A stretch of DNA of 64,000 nt from Spiribacter sp. 1M189. GTDB lineage: Bacteria; Pseudomonadota; Gammaproteobacteria; Nitrococcales; Nitrococcaceae. The notes beneath the pieces were generated by a model, which was not told the origin of the DNA, did no database searches, and was given only the letters and a program-made list of their open reading frames with translations. Positions 21,576-29,416 of the stretch are shown piece by piece. Position numbers and translations under genes: made by a program. Position 1 is the first letter of the stretch; each line of letters starts with the position of its first letter. The DNA lies in NCBI RefSeq assembly GCF_040838345.1, contig NZ_JBAKFF010000001.1:186001-250000 (forward strand). Reading direction: 5' to 3'.

Positions 21576-22511
21576 TCAGGCTGCAACCCCCGTCATTGCT
21601 GCGTTTTTCGCCTCATAGAACTTGAGGTATGACTCCAGCTGAGCGACGTGGTTGGACCGCCAAATGCGCGTCATCCGCGTCTTCGGTGGACGATACCGCA
21701 TCCGCGCAACATCAATCATCGTGACGCTCGCCATGTGGCGTCGAACTGGGATGATCCAGTCGCAATCATTTCCGCGAGAGAATCGCGTCTGCACCTCTTC
21801 CGTGAAGTCAGCAAGTTCCGACCCAACCTCGGCGGCGAGGGCATCACCGGCAAGCGCATGAATGAGCTCCCCGTCATCGCCCTCGCTCAGGTAGGGCACC
21901 AACTCAATGATGCCGACGTCGATGAGTGGCCTCAGGTGATCCCATGGGTCTTTGCTCGGTATGGGGCCTCGGCCCGGTCTGCAGGTCATGCCGTCCCGGC
22001 AGGTGAAACCATATAGCTCGCACTCCGCCCAACCCACCAAGTGATCCCGCTCGTACTCCCGCCAGATCAGGTTGCGCGATATGCCGCCGTGCTCGATCAA
22101 GTTCTGCTCGCCGTAGAGCGCCAGCGCTAGGAAGGCCGTCTTTGTGTCCTGCATTTGCCGCACACGGGCGATCGGTGGCGTCTCTCCTCTAGCACCAACT
22201 ATGAACGTTGTCGGAATCCATAGCTGCTTCCGTGGCTTGCGCAACCGATACCGCGGCCGCGCCCTACTGCCCTCTACCTTCGTGATGAGTCTGACCGAGC
22301 GAAGTTTTTCGATCGCCTCTTTCGCTCGGCGCCAGTTCATCCCCGAGTACTTGGCAACCGCCTCGGCCGACCATGCCGTCGTCACATGATTACGGCCTGT
22401 CCCGGCGGCCATCACGGCGTAGGCAATACCCGTGTTGAGAGAGACATTGAGTGCCTTGTCGAGGGCTTGCTCGCAGAGCACGAAGCAGCCCTCATGGTGT
22501 ATTGCATCCAT
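21576..22511 (-). CDS. Possible replication-initiator-like protein (unknown function)
   Basis: A 311-aa protein not assigned to a named family. Residues about 45-95 look like a winged helix (WSAEAVAKYSGMNWRRAKEAIEKL followed by VRLITKVEG and a basic RPRYRLRKPRKQ), as in replication or partition proteins that bind DNA. The rest is soluble, with a cysteine pair (YGFTCRDGMTC) and a basic C-terminal region. An AAGGA lies 11 bases before the ATG. Five iterons directly after its stop codon are the main reason to consider an initiator role; that is inference. The gene is likely real but its function is open. Confidence 0.65.
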   Translation of the reverse strand: MDAIHHEGCFVLCEQALDKALNVSLNTGIAYAVMAAGTGRNHVTTAWSAEAVAKYSGMNWRRAKEAIEKLRSVRLITKVEGSRARPRYRLRKPRKQLWIPTTFIVGARGETPPIARVRQMQDTKTAFLALALYGEQNLIEHGGISRNLIWREYERDHLVGWAECELYGFTCRDGMTCRPGRGPIPSKDPWDHLRPLIDVGIIELVPYLSEGDDGELIHALAGDALAAEVGSELADFTEEVQTRFSRGNDCDWIIPVRRHMASVTMIDVARMRYRPPKTRMTRIWRSNHVAQLESYLKFYEAKNAAMTGVAA

Positions 22512-22540
22512 GGTATAATTAGTCCTTGTCCGATGTGTTT

Positions 22541-22569
22541 AGGCCCTTCTATGAGGGCCTTTTCTTTTT
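22541..22569 (+). terminator. Terminator-like hairpin upstream of the initiator-like gene
   Basis: Stem AGGCCCT / AGGGCCT with a 6-nt loop and a T-rich tail on the plus strand. No plus-strand gene lies just upstream, although TATAAT occurs at 22514-22519. It may stop antisense transcription or end a very short RNA complementary to the leader of the minus-strand gene. Confidence 0.5.
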
Positions 22570-22772
22570 CCTCACTCAGCGCGAAGTTCACTTTGTCCTA
22601 TCCGATCTGGGTTGACGGTGCGCTCAGTGCTCAAATCGCCGGACCTCTCTACTAATTGGCGAATGCTAAAGCCAACTCTGGCTTCAGAGAATCAAGCGCG
22701 AACGCGTCTCGTTTGGTCGCTGAGCGCCGGATCGCCCCGAATGCGGATGTCACCCTTATACTTCGACATGGC

Positions 22773-23144
22773 TTAGCCCTGCGTATCAAAGAACTCGATG
22801 AGGGGGCCGAAACCGACTTCGCCTGTCGGTCCCTTTTTCTCTGCAAAGTCGGAGCGGACGAAAGCGTCACCGAAGCCTCTGATCCCGACGCAAGCATCGA
22901 TTTCCAGACCGGTAAGCTGAACGGGCATGAGCTCTTTGCTCACCCAGAGATATAGGTCGATGAGTCCGGTAAAGACAATGCGGCTAATGAAGTCGTCCAG
23001 ATCGGGGTCAAGTATGTCTTCAGGGTGACACGCAGAGCAGTAGGCCCTAGCGAAAGCCGCGTTCGTCGCGATATCTGCAGCCATCTTTACCACTTGGTGG
23101 TGATGATGCGCGCCCGGGATGATTTTGATGTTAAAGTTCTTCAT
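22773..23144 (-). CDS. Hypothetical protein of the element
   Basis: A 123-aa soluble protein of unknown function. The ATG at 23142-23144 is preceded by GGAG with good spacing (GGAGCGAATAAAA). The sequence has a histidine run (GAHHHHQVVKMAADIATNAAF) near residue 13, a CSAC pair near residue 37 and an acidic LDPDLDDF segment. No domain is recognised. It lies between the AlpA-like gene and the initiator-like gene on the same strand and may share their transcript. The overlapping plus-strand frame at 22656-22955 is judged less likely. Confidence 0.5.
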   Translation of the reverse strand: MKNFNIKIIPGAHHHHQVVKMAADIATNAAFARAYCSACHPEDILDPDLDDFISRIVFTGLIDLYLWVSKELMPVQLTGLEIDACVGIRGFGDAFVRSDFAEKKGPTGEVGFGPLIEFFDTQG

Positions 23145-23205
23145 TTTTATTCGCTCCAAATTCTTGATAGCTGTTCCGTTACGTCAATTCCCATCGGGCA
23201 GGATC

Positions 23206-23385
23206 TTATCCGCAAAGCTGCTGCCCCAGATTCTCAATATCCTCCAGTCGCCACCGCAGGGTCCCAGCACCGATTTGAAAAGGCGAAGGGAATTCGGATG
23301 TTTTCGACCATCGCCGGATCGTCTGCGGTGAGACGCCAAAGTAGGACGAGACGAAGGCGATATCTACATAGTGCGTGTCGATCAA
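23206..23385 (-). CDS. AlpA-like small DNA-binding regulator (59 aa)
   Basis: A 59-aa frame starting at a TTG (23383-23385) with GGAG eight bases upstream. It begins IDTHYVDIAFVSSYFGVS, followed by the recognition-helix pattern PQTIRRW and the R-W-x-x-x-DIE end, which is the AlpA/MerR-like HTH pattern (substrate-name SxPxTIxRW). AlpA proteins in phage satellites and islands activate excision or replication genes. It sits upstream of, and on the same strand as, the 123-aa gene and the initiator-like gene, so it is a candidate activator of that cluster. Confidence 0.75.
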   Translation of the reverse strand: MIDTHYVDIAFVSSYFGVSPQTIRRWSKTSEFPSPFQIGAGTLRWRLEDIENLGQQLCG

Positions 23386-23847
23386 AATAAAATCTCCAAA
23401 TTTCTTATCAGGCGCATTCAGATTAACCCAGCTCTACGCTCGAAAAAACTTCTCTATAAATCAACACTTTGGGTGCAATCGCTACGGCTGAAGCGACATG
23501 TTTTCGGTAAGCGGATCGAGCGAATAGTACGGATTGGATGCCTCGGTAAAGATCACGTTGACGTTACAAAGAGTTTTGTAAATGGCATGGTTATTTGGCT
23601 GGGAATGGAACCAGTCAACGTGAGCTTGTCATGCAGGCCCCCGATCGGAATCATGCAGTGACTGGTAAAGGTATCCGACGGAGCAATGCCTGCCGGGCAT
23701 CACGGGATGGATGCAGTGCGGCGTTTTAGGCAGCTGACCAATCGTCAACTAGTGGAAGGTTGGCCCGACTGGCCATCAAGCGGACTACCGCGTTCGGGGC
23801 GCTCCAGAGCAACCGATCCGAACAGGGTGATCAGACTCAGCCCAGAA
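23386..23847. other. AT-richer gap without a convincing gene
   Basis: These 462 bases are distinctly less GC-rich than the flanks. A plus-strand frame at 23371-23661 has no recognisable family, no clear ribosome binding site and overlaps the start region of the AlpA-like gene. The segment probably holds promoters for the AlpA-like gene, but I cannot fix one. Confidence 0.45.
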
Positions 23848-24108
23848 TCACTCCGCCCCCAGAGCCTGCGCCAGTTCGCGCCACTCGACCTGCTGGAGGC
23901 TCTTCGTCGCGGCATCCCGTGCCCATGAGACCGGTAGGGCGGAGACCTCCTCGACCATGGCGGTGGTCAGCTCGTGGGCGACGGCGGAGATGTCATTTGC
24001 CGACGCAATGGCTCGCCAGTAGGCCGCGGTCTCCGGATCATGGGTCAGCCAGTCCAGAGCGAGCCGTGTCTGCCAGTTCAGATCCAATCGGTATGGCGTC
24101 CTGTCCAT
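23848..24108 (-). CDS. Small protein, paralogue A of an unknown family
   Basis: An 86-aa soluble, acidic protein starting at the ATG 24106-24108 (longer upstream frame lacks similarity). It is clearly paralogous to the product at 25861-26115: both share NWQTRxxxDW, a W-R-x(1-2)-A-(S/T) segment, the WARD-A-x-KS motif and WRELxxAL near the C-terminus. No known domain is recognised. It diverges from the zinc-ribbon gene at 24325. The conserved tryptophans suggest a compact helical fold; function unknown. Confidence 0.7.
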   Translation of the reverse strand: MDRTPYRLDLNWQTRLALDWLTHDPETAAYWRAIASANDISAVAHELTTAMVEEVSALPVSWARDAATKSLQQVEWRELAQALGAE

Positions 24109-24324
24109 GGTCGTGATTGTCCTCGGGAAGCAGTTCGTCTTCTGTGATCTATGTCGCACTTTTGCCACTGGCACCGGCACCTGAGTATGTTGTCCACAGA
24201 CAAGACGGCCCGGGAAAGCAGATGCGTGCGTGGGGTTAGAGACATCCCATGCTATCGAGCATTGCTGGCAAAAGGTCATGTCTATCGAGGCGATTCGAAA
24301 ATGATTTCGGATGGGAGTTGAATC

Positions 24325-24915
24325 ATGCCGAAACAATCCCAATACCGCCTGACCGGAGAGATCCCGGAGATCGATGTCCGGCGATGGAAGAGGAGCGGCC
24401 ACCTAGAGCCCGGGATGCGCTTTATCTCGCAGTGGTTTCAAGGAGCGGAGCCGTATGCGGGCATGCGGGTTCATGTCGAGTCCCACCGGCGCCTCTGGCT
24501 GAGTTATCACTACGATCGGCATGGAGTCGCCGAGGACCTGCTCTACCCGATAACCATCGACTGGACGGCCTGCCATCTTGGCGGCCACCGACCTTGGTTT
24601 GTCTGCCCGAATCCTGACTGCGGTCGGCGCTGCGCCATCCTGTATGCGGATCGGATATTCCGATGCCGAGAATGTCTGGAATTGCGCTATCCAAGCCAGA
24701 GGGAGCCCCGCTACGACCGCTTGGCACGGCGCGCGGAGAACATTCGTTATCGGCTCGGATGGACTCCGGGAATGCTGGCTGGGCCTGAATGGAAACCGAA
24801 GCATATGCATTGGCGGACGTTCCGGCACCTTGTCGACGAGCATGAAAGGTTCGCCGAAGCAGCAGTGAACAGTGCGGTCCCCCTTCAGAAGTTGGCCGCG
24901 GTCGTCGACTGGTGA
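24325..24915 (+). CDS. Zinc-ribbon-like protein common on integrated elements
   Basis: A 196-aa protein with a conserved architecture I recognise from hypothetical proteins in proteobacterial accessory regions: an N-terminal IDVRRWKRxGxLxPG motif, a middle beta-rich part with YHYDRHG, then CHLGGHRPWFVCP. A likely zinc ribbon uses C94/C99 (CPNPDC) and C114/C117 (CREC). The C-terminal helix has KPKHMHWRTFRHL, also typical of the group. No biochemical function is known. The ATG at 24325 follows GGGAG. It is flanked by the two small paralogues and the LuxR-type regulator. Confidence 0.8.
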   Translation: MPKQSQYRLTGEIPEIDVRRWKRSGHLEPGMRFISQWFQGAEPYAGMRVHVESHRRLWLSYHYDRHGVAEDLLYPITIDWTACHLGGHRPWFVCPNPDCGRRCAILYADRIFRCRECLELRYPSQREPRYDRLARRAENIRYRLGWTPGMLAGPEWKPKHMHWRTFRHLVDEHERFAEAAVNSAVPLQKLAAVVDW

Positions 24916-24994
24916 ATCCGAACCGTGCGATTGCCCTCGGGGGTTCGCTCGTCCTCCACGGAAGGTCCACTGACTGGCAGCGCCCATCACGCCG

Positions 24995-25639
24995 CTAGGG
25001 GAACGCGCGGGCCGCGATAAGGGCTGCTTCCGCCCGGTTCCGACACTCGAGCTTCTGGTATATCGAATAAAGGTGCGACTTGATTGTATGGGTGCTTTTA
25101 TGCAGCTCATCTGCGAGGCGCTGGTTGGTCAGGCCATATTTCAGTAATTCGAGGACACGCCTCTCGCCCGCAGTCAGTGCATCCAGAACAGTGTCGTCAG
25201 ACTGTGTCGAACCGCACGGCGGCGACTGGCCGAGCTCTGCCGCGATCGCAGCGCAGATTGCGCTGAAGGACGCTGAAACCGGCAGGATCGCGTGATCCGA
25301 CTGCGCAGCCAACGGCGCTGGAGCATTCAGAAAAACAACGGGCAAATCATGAACGGCGATGTTTAGTCCTTTGCCTCCATCAGCGGCCTGCTCGCCCGGG
25401 CAAGCCCAAGCCAGTAAGTCCACTACGAGCAAAGACGGCGCGAGGATGCACCCTGCGAAATCAACAGCACCGGGCGGCAGCAGCGTCACGCTGAATGAGC
25501 ACTGCCTCTCCAGTTGCGCTATGAATAAACGCGATTGCGCCGAGTCCTCACTGATCAAATTTACTTGTGGTTCATCGGGGACGAGTGGGAAGTTATCGAG
25601 AGTTCTCTGACCCGCGAGTGCGGACTTGCTCTTCTCCAT
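24995..25639 (-). CDS. LuxR-family transcriptional regulator
   Basis: A 214-aa regulator. The C-terminal HTH (residues about 150-210) shows LTAGERRVLELLKYGLTNQ and STHTIKSHLYSIYQKL, the LuxR/FixJ signature. The N-terminal 130 residues resemble a receiver-like or CsgD-like domain (LLVVDLLAW) but the phosphoacceptor cannot be assigned, so it may respond without phosphorylation. GGAGG precedes the ATG at 25637-25639. It diverges from paralogue B at 25861 and converges on the zinc-ribbon gene. Confidence 0.85.
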   Translation of the reverse strand: MEKSKSALAGQRTLDNFPLVPDEPQVNLISEDSAQSRLFIAQLERQCSFSVTLLPPGAVDFAGCILAPSLLVVDLLAWACPGEQAADGGKGLNIAVHDLPVVFLNAPAPLAAQSDHAILPVSASFSAICAAIAAELGQSPPCGSTQSDDTVLDALTAGERRVLELLKYGLTNQRLADELHKSTHTIKSHLYSIYQKLECRNRAEAALIAARAFP

Positions 25640-25860
25640 GAGCGACCTCCAATGGACAAATTATGCCTTTGTGGTCTCGTCTTTCAGATTTCCATGCGAC
25701 CGACCGCAAGATAGCATCTGCTGCCGACAGAAGATGTCGTTGCATTTGAAGAATCCGGCCCGGGCCTCGTTGGCCGCAACTGCCAGAGCCCATCACTGGC
25801 TCACTGTTGACTGGCTGATAAACTAAAAGTTTCCGCCGAATCGACCGGGAGATAGCGCGC

Positions 25861-26115
25861 ATGGAAGCGAGCAACTGGCAGACGCGCATGCTTTTTGACT
25901 GGATGAATGCTACTGAGGAATCAGCGCTGCGCTGGCGGAGTTTGGCTACCGATCATGATCTGGATACGGCCATCGGGATGATCGTCGCGGCAGTGGTCTA
26001 TGAGATCGATGAGCTCCCTAGGGGCTGGGCAAGAGATGTCGCCATGAAGTCAGCCCAGTCCGTCCAGTGGCGAGAGCTTACAGAGGCGCTCAGGAAAGGA
26101 GGCCGGCAGCACTGA
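25861..26115 (+). CDS. Small protein, paralogue B of the unknown family
   Basis: An 84-aa protein paralogous to the one at 23848-24108, sharing the tryptophan pattern (SNWQTRM, RGWARDVAMKSAQSVQWREL). The ATG follows GGGAG. The two copies enclose the zinc-ribbon and LuxR genes in mirrored order. It precedes the McrA-like nuclease by 123 bases on the same strand. Function unknown; a protein-interaction or regulatory role is only a guess. Confidence 0.7.
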   Translation: MEASNWQTRMLFDWMNATEESALRWRSLATDHDLDTAIGMIVAAVVYEIDELPRGWARDVAMKSAQSVQWRELTEALRKGGRQH

Positions 26116-26238
26116 GGGCCATCGCTGCAGCAACGCCTCTGCAGAAAGTCAGCGGAATGCAGATACTGCCCGACTAGCCGCAATGTCGGTCATGCCCTAA
26201 CCTCGAGCACATAGCGCAGCCATCGGAAGGCAAAACGG

Positions 26239-27081
26239 ATGTACGATTTCATCGAAGGCCAAGTCTACAAGCGGCGGGATATTCACGACCGTTATGGTGG
26301 CCAACACCAAGGCGGCATCTGCACACCGAGCCGTTATCCGGTGATATTCCTTTTCACCGGCCAGTCTGGCACACGCCATGGATATGGAGATGGCTGGAGC
26401 GACGGTGTTTTCGAGTACTTTGGTCAGGGCCAGTACGGAGACATGAACTTCAGCCGCGGGAATGAGGCGATTCGCTCTCACCTCGCGAATGGGAGAGACC
26501 TGCTGCTGTTCGAGAAATTGGATCATCAAGGGATGGTTCGCTTTCAGGGTGCGTTCATCTGCGGTGGATTCAACATCGTGCAAGCGCCAGACAGCAACGA
26601 CGAACTCCGTCAGGCAATAGTTTTCCACCTGATCCCGGAACGGGCTGAGCTGGCAGGTGCGAACGCGCCGGCGGATGCAGCGGCACCCTCGCGGCCCACG
26701 GTTCACCGCACGCTGGCTGAGCTGCGTCAGAGAGCTAAGGATGCAGCTAAAACGCCCAAACAGGCACAACCTTCCAAGACGGCTTGGCGGGCTGCACATG
26801 AGCGCAGCGAGGCCGTTAAAGACTATGCTCTGGCAAGAGCCGACGGGATCTGCGAGCGTTGCAACGAAAAGGCGCCTTTCGAGACCTCAAGCGGTTTACC
26901 TTTTCTCGAGGTCCATCACTTAACCAGACTGAGCGATGGTGGGCCTGATGCACCTGACAAAGTCGCCGCGATCTGCCCGAACTGTCACCGAGAGATCCAT
27001 CACGGCCGGGAAGGGCGCGACATCAACCATCGGCTCGCTGACGCTATAGACGCAAAGGAGGCGGCAATCGCCTGCAGCTGA
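26239..27081 (+). CDS. McrA-type restriction endonuclease (SRA-like domain plus HNH nuclease)
   Basis: A 280-aa two-domain protein. Residues 1 to about 135 resemble the ScoMcrA-type SRA domain (GGQHQGGICTPSRYPVIFLFTG, HGYGDGWSDGVFEYFGQGQYGDM, LLLFEK), which binds modified or phosphorothioate DNA. The C-terminal HNH nuclease has C205/C208, the HH pair at 226-227 (LEVHHLTRLSDGG) and C246/C249/H250. It is a presumptive type IV restriction enzyme cutting modified invading DNA and the clearest defence cargo of the element. The exact DNA modification recognised is unknown. Confidence 0.85.
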   Translation: MYDFIEGQVYKRRDIHDRYGGQHQGGICTPSRYPVIFLFTGQSGTRHGYGDGWSDGVFEYFGQGQYGDMNFSRGNEAIRSHLANGRDLLLFEKLDHQGMVRFQGAFICGGFNIVQAPDSNDELRQAIVFHLIPERAELAGANAPADAAAPSRPTVHRTLAELRQRAKDAAKTPKQAQPSKTAWRAAHERSEAVKDYALARADGICERCNEKAPFETSSGLPFLEVHHLTRLSDGGPDAPDKVAAICPNCHREIHHGREGRDINHRLADAIDAKEAAIACS

Positions 27082-27133
27082 TGTGGGTTCGCAATTTGCC
27101 CGGAGAACAGTCTTGCCTGCTGCGGAGAAAGCA

Positions 27134-27610
27134 ATGTACCGATCGATTTTCGCCTTAGTCGTCGCCGCCCCAGTCTCTGCGATGCCAGTCACTGCGGCTG
27201 AAGACAAAAAACCTCAGTGGCTGTTCGTGCAGGCCGCGAGTGATGCTGAGCTTCTCGACGAGGTCACTCTGCATATCCCGGTAGAACGTGAGATCTTTGC
27301 GTTCACGGATCGGCCGGCCCGAGAACACCGTTATCTGAACGCCCATGAGTTTGTGTCGCTCTGGGGCGAGGGGGCGGATAGCTTTGCTGGTGATCCACCC
27401 AATGCGGTTTTATCGTGGCGCGAGGATGGCGAGGTCCGCGAAGTTGAGATCGAGCTACTGGGGGCTGAGCTGGTCAGTCATGGCCGAGCAATTCAATATG
27501 AAATCTCCGTTGAAGAGGTGGACACGCTGGCGGAAATTGGACAAGAAGCGGCTCTGTATATTGATGGACATTGGTTTGGCGATGGCGATCGGCAGGGTAT
27601 CTACTACTAA
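27134..27610 (+). CDS. Exported hypothetical protein
   Basis: A 158-aa protein with a signal peptide MYRSIFALVVAAPVSAMPVTAAED and a likely cut near residue 21-22. The mature part is acidic and beta-rich (HIPVEREIFAFTDRPAREHRYL, WGEGADSFAGDPPNAVLSW), resembling small periplasmic proteins of unknown function found beside other exported proteins. The ATG at 27134 with GGAG upstream was preferred over an earlier start at 27083, which would bury the signal peptide. Its stop overlaps that of the serine recombinase by 4 bases. Confidence 0.7.
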   Translation: MYRSIFALVVAAPVSAMPVTAAEDKKPQWLFVQAASDAELLDEVTLHIPVEREIFAFTDRPAREHRYLNAHEFVSLWGEGADSFAGDPPNAVLSWREDGEVREVEIELLGAELVSHGRAIQYEISVEEVDTLAEIGQEAALYIDGHWFGDGDRQGIYY

Positions 27611-28269
27611 TCGCCATCACCGGCTGGCATAAGCGGAACGCTCCCAGATAGCGAGCCTTTGCGCTTCTTCACCCGCTGCACGGTTCCCGGACTGCATCCA
27701 GCCAGATCGGCTGTCTTACGGACGCTGAGGTCGTCCTTGAGCAGTGCAACGATCCGGTCGTGTAGCTTCTGGTCGATCTGCCGCCCACGGTATTTGCCCT
27801 GCCGCTTGGCCTTCTCGATGCCCTGTGCCTGACGGCGTCGCCGGGTCTCGTAGTCAGCAGCCGCCTGTGCCGCGATCACCTCAAGCAGCATCCCGTTGGT
27901 CGCCTCCAGAATCCGGGCGCTCAGTTCGTCACGCTGATCGTCTGGGGACAGGGCGACATGGGTGCTGGGTAGGTCGAGCGAGACCACCCGCACACCGCGA
28001 CCCTCGATCTCCTGCCGGAGCGTGCGCCAGCTATCCGATGGGAGCCGGGTCAGCCGGTCGATGCCCTCCACCAGCAGCACATCGCCGGGATGCGAATCAT
28101 CCAGCAGCCGCCGCAGTTCCGTGCGGTCGCTGGTCCGCCCAGATGCGTTCTCCGAATACCAAGCCGCGACCCGGTGTCCCTTCGATGCGACAAACTCCTC
28201 GATGCTGGTCCTCGCCCGGTCTGCGTCCTGACTGGTGGTGCTGGCCCGAAGGTATGCGCGGATCATCAT
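27607..28269 (-). CDS. Serine recombinase (resolvase/invertase family)
   Basis: A 220-aa recombinase with the catalytic Ser10 in YLRASTTSQDADRA, the ExxDRLTR motif (VEGIDRLTRLPSD) and a C-terminal HTH after the linker (GKYRGRQID; VRKTADLAGCSPGTVQRV). AGGAGG stands 7 bases before the ATG at 28267-28269. It is a small resolvase/invertase, not a large integrase, so it could resolve dimers of a circular form or invert DNA. CTTGGC / GCCAAG half-sites at 28272 and 28298 in its upstream gap could be an operator. Confidence 0.88.
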   Translation of the reverse strand: MMIRAYLRASTTSQDADRARTSIEEFVASKGHRVAAWYSENASGRTSDRTELRRLLDDSHPGDVLLVEGIDRLTRLPSDSWRTLRQEIEGRGVRVVSLDLPSTHVALSPDDQRDELSARILEATNGMLLEVIAAQAAADYETRRRRQAQGIEKAKRQGKYRGRQIDQKLHDRIVALLKDDLSVRKTADLAGCSPGTVQRVKKRKGSLSGSVPLMPAGDGD

Positions 28270-28423
28270 GGCTTGGCCTCCTGATGTGTTTATAAAAGCC
28301 AAGTGTATTCCGGTGTTTCTATTTAAGTCTAGTCAGGAAGATTCAGACACAGCCAAAGGTCCGCCAACTGGTCGGGCTTTTCATGTCTTTTGGGGTATAC
28401 CGAAAAGATACGGCTGGTAGGCG

Positions 28424-29131
28424 TCAGTCGCAGTCTTGGTAGCCCGAATCCATGCATTTCCGCGCTCTCTTCTGGGCTTCGGTAATTTCTTCGCGAGACA
28501 TTCGGTCGGCGAAAAGTTCTCTATTTTCTTTCCCCAACGAAGCGCCGTTTGCTGAAGCTATGTTGAACCACATGTGGGCCGTGATGTTGTCCTGAATTAC
28601 TCCCTCGCCATTGGCGTAACTAAACCCGAGGTTGTACTGAGCGTCGGCATAACCTTGCTCCGCCGCAGCTCGCCACCAGCGAACGGCTTCTGAGTAGTCC
28701 TGTGTAACGCCGTAGCCGATGTTGTACATAGCCCCGAGGTTGAACTGGGCATCGGCAAGACCTTGCTCGGCAGCAGTTCGGTACCAGCGAACGGCTTCAG
28801 TGTAGTCCTGAGGCACCCCATCGCCGCTCTCGTACATAACCCCGAGGTTGTACTGCGCGCTGGAATCACCTTGCTGGGCAGCAGCCCGCCACCAGCTCAC
28901 GGCCTCTGAGGCGTCATCAGCTACCCCTTGGCCGCTGTAGTACATAACCCCGAGGTTGTACTGGGCGCTGGAATCACCATCTTCCGCAAGGGACTGAAAT
29001 ACCTCCAAGGCGGTTTCATAGTCGCCTCTGTCGTAGGCGTCCATGCCCTCCTGAAAGCTCTGTGCCCAAGCGGTGTCGAACAACAGCGCCAGAAGGATGG
29101 CGGTGGCCCGAATGATGGTCGCGATATTCAT
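28424..29131 (-). CDS. Exported Sel1-repeat protein
   Basis: A 235-aa protein with a signal peptide (cut after AQS-preceding AWA, about residue 23) and a TPR-like start (GDYETALEVFQSLAEDGD). At least four 36-residue Sel1 repeats follow, with the pattern AQYNLGxMYxxGxGVxxDxxEAVxWWRxAAxQG at about residues 55-198. The C-terminal CMDSGYQDC ending is common in this group. Sel1 proteins act as scaffolds, often with effectors or envelope proteins; the partner is not evident. AGAGGTTT precedes the ATG. Confidence 0.85.
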   Translation of the reverse strand: MNIATIIRATAILLALLFDTAWAQSFQEGMDAYDRGDYETALEVFQSLAEDGDSSAQYNLGVMYYSGQGVADDASEAVSWWRAAAQQGDSSAQYNLGVMYESGDGVPQDYTEAVRWYRTAAEQGLADAQFNLGAMYNIGYGVTQDYSEAVRWWRAAAEQGYADAQYNLGFSYANGEGVIQDNITAHMWFNIASANGASLGKENRELFADRMSREEITEAQKRARKCMDSGYQDCD

Positions 29132-29416
29132 AGATAAACCTCTTGGGGAGCGGTTTCACAAGGAAACCCCAGCTAAACCGAAGGTGCAAACCGGAGTTCG
29201 GCAGTGAAGAGTACCGCGCTCACAACGCCATTTGTAATGTGTAGCCATCGCGGCAGGTGGTCTTCTCGGTCGTCAAAGTCCGGCTAGGCCGGGGCGTGAG
29301 GCGCTTCGCACACGTCCGCCAGTACAAAATACGCGGCCTTCAAGTTGGTTTGCGGAATATGCGGCCGAGTTGGGGGGTGCATCAAATGTGGGTGCCGGAC
29401 CGGGCGCATCGCCGGA
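29132..29416. other. Gap with a leader hairpin and a degenerate tRNA fragment
   Basis: Contains the Sel1 leader with a GGTTTC / GAAACC hairpin at about 29150-29167 and the degenerate tRNA-Thr-like fragment at 29223-29253. Antisense frames here have no recognisable products. Confidence 0.45.
29223..29253 (+). repeat. Degenerate tRNA-Thr anticodon-arm copy (possible old att site)
   Basis: CAACGC, then CATTTGTAATGTGTAG, then CGCGG matches the anticodon-arm region of tRNA-Thr starting at 19954 with one inserted base and a few substitutions. This looks like a decayed att remnant 0.5 kb inside attR. Confidence 0.5.

Noticed and set aside
22656-22955. A 99-aa plus-strand frame overlapping the hypothetical gene at 22773-23144
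   Set aside because: It starts at a TTG without a clear ribosome binding site; the minus-strand frame has a better start signal. Not fully excluded.
23371-23661. A 96-aa plus-strand frame in the AT-richer gap
   Set aside because: No ribosome binding site, no recognisable pattern, and it overlaps the start region of the AlpA-like gene.
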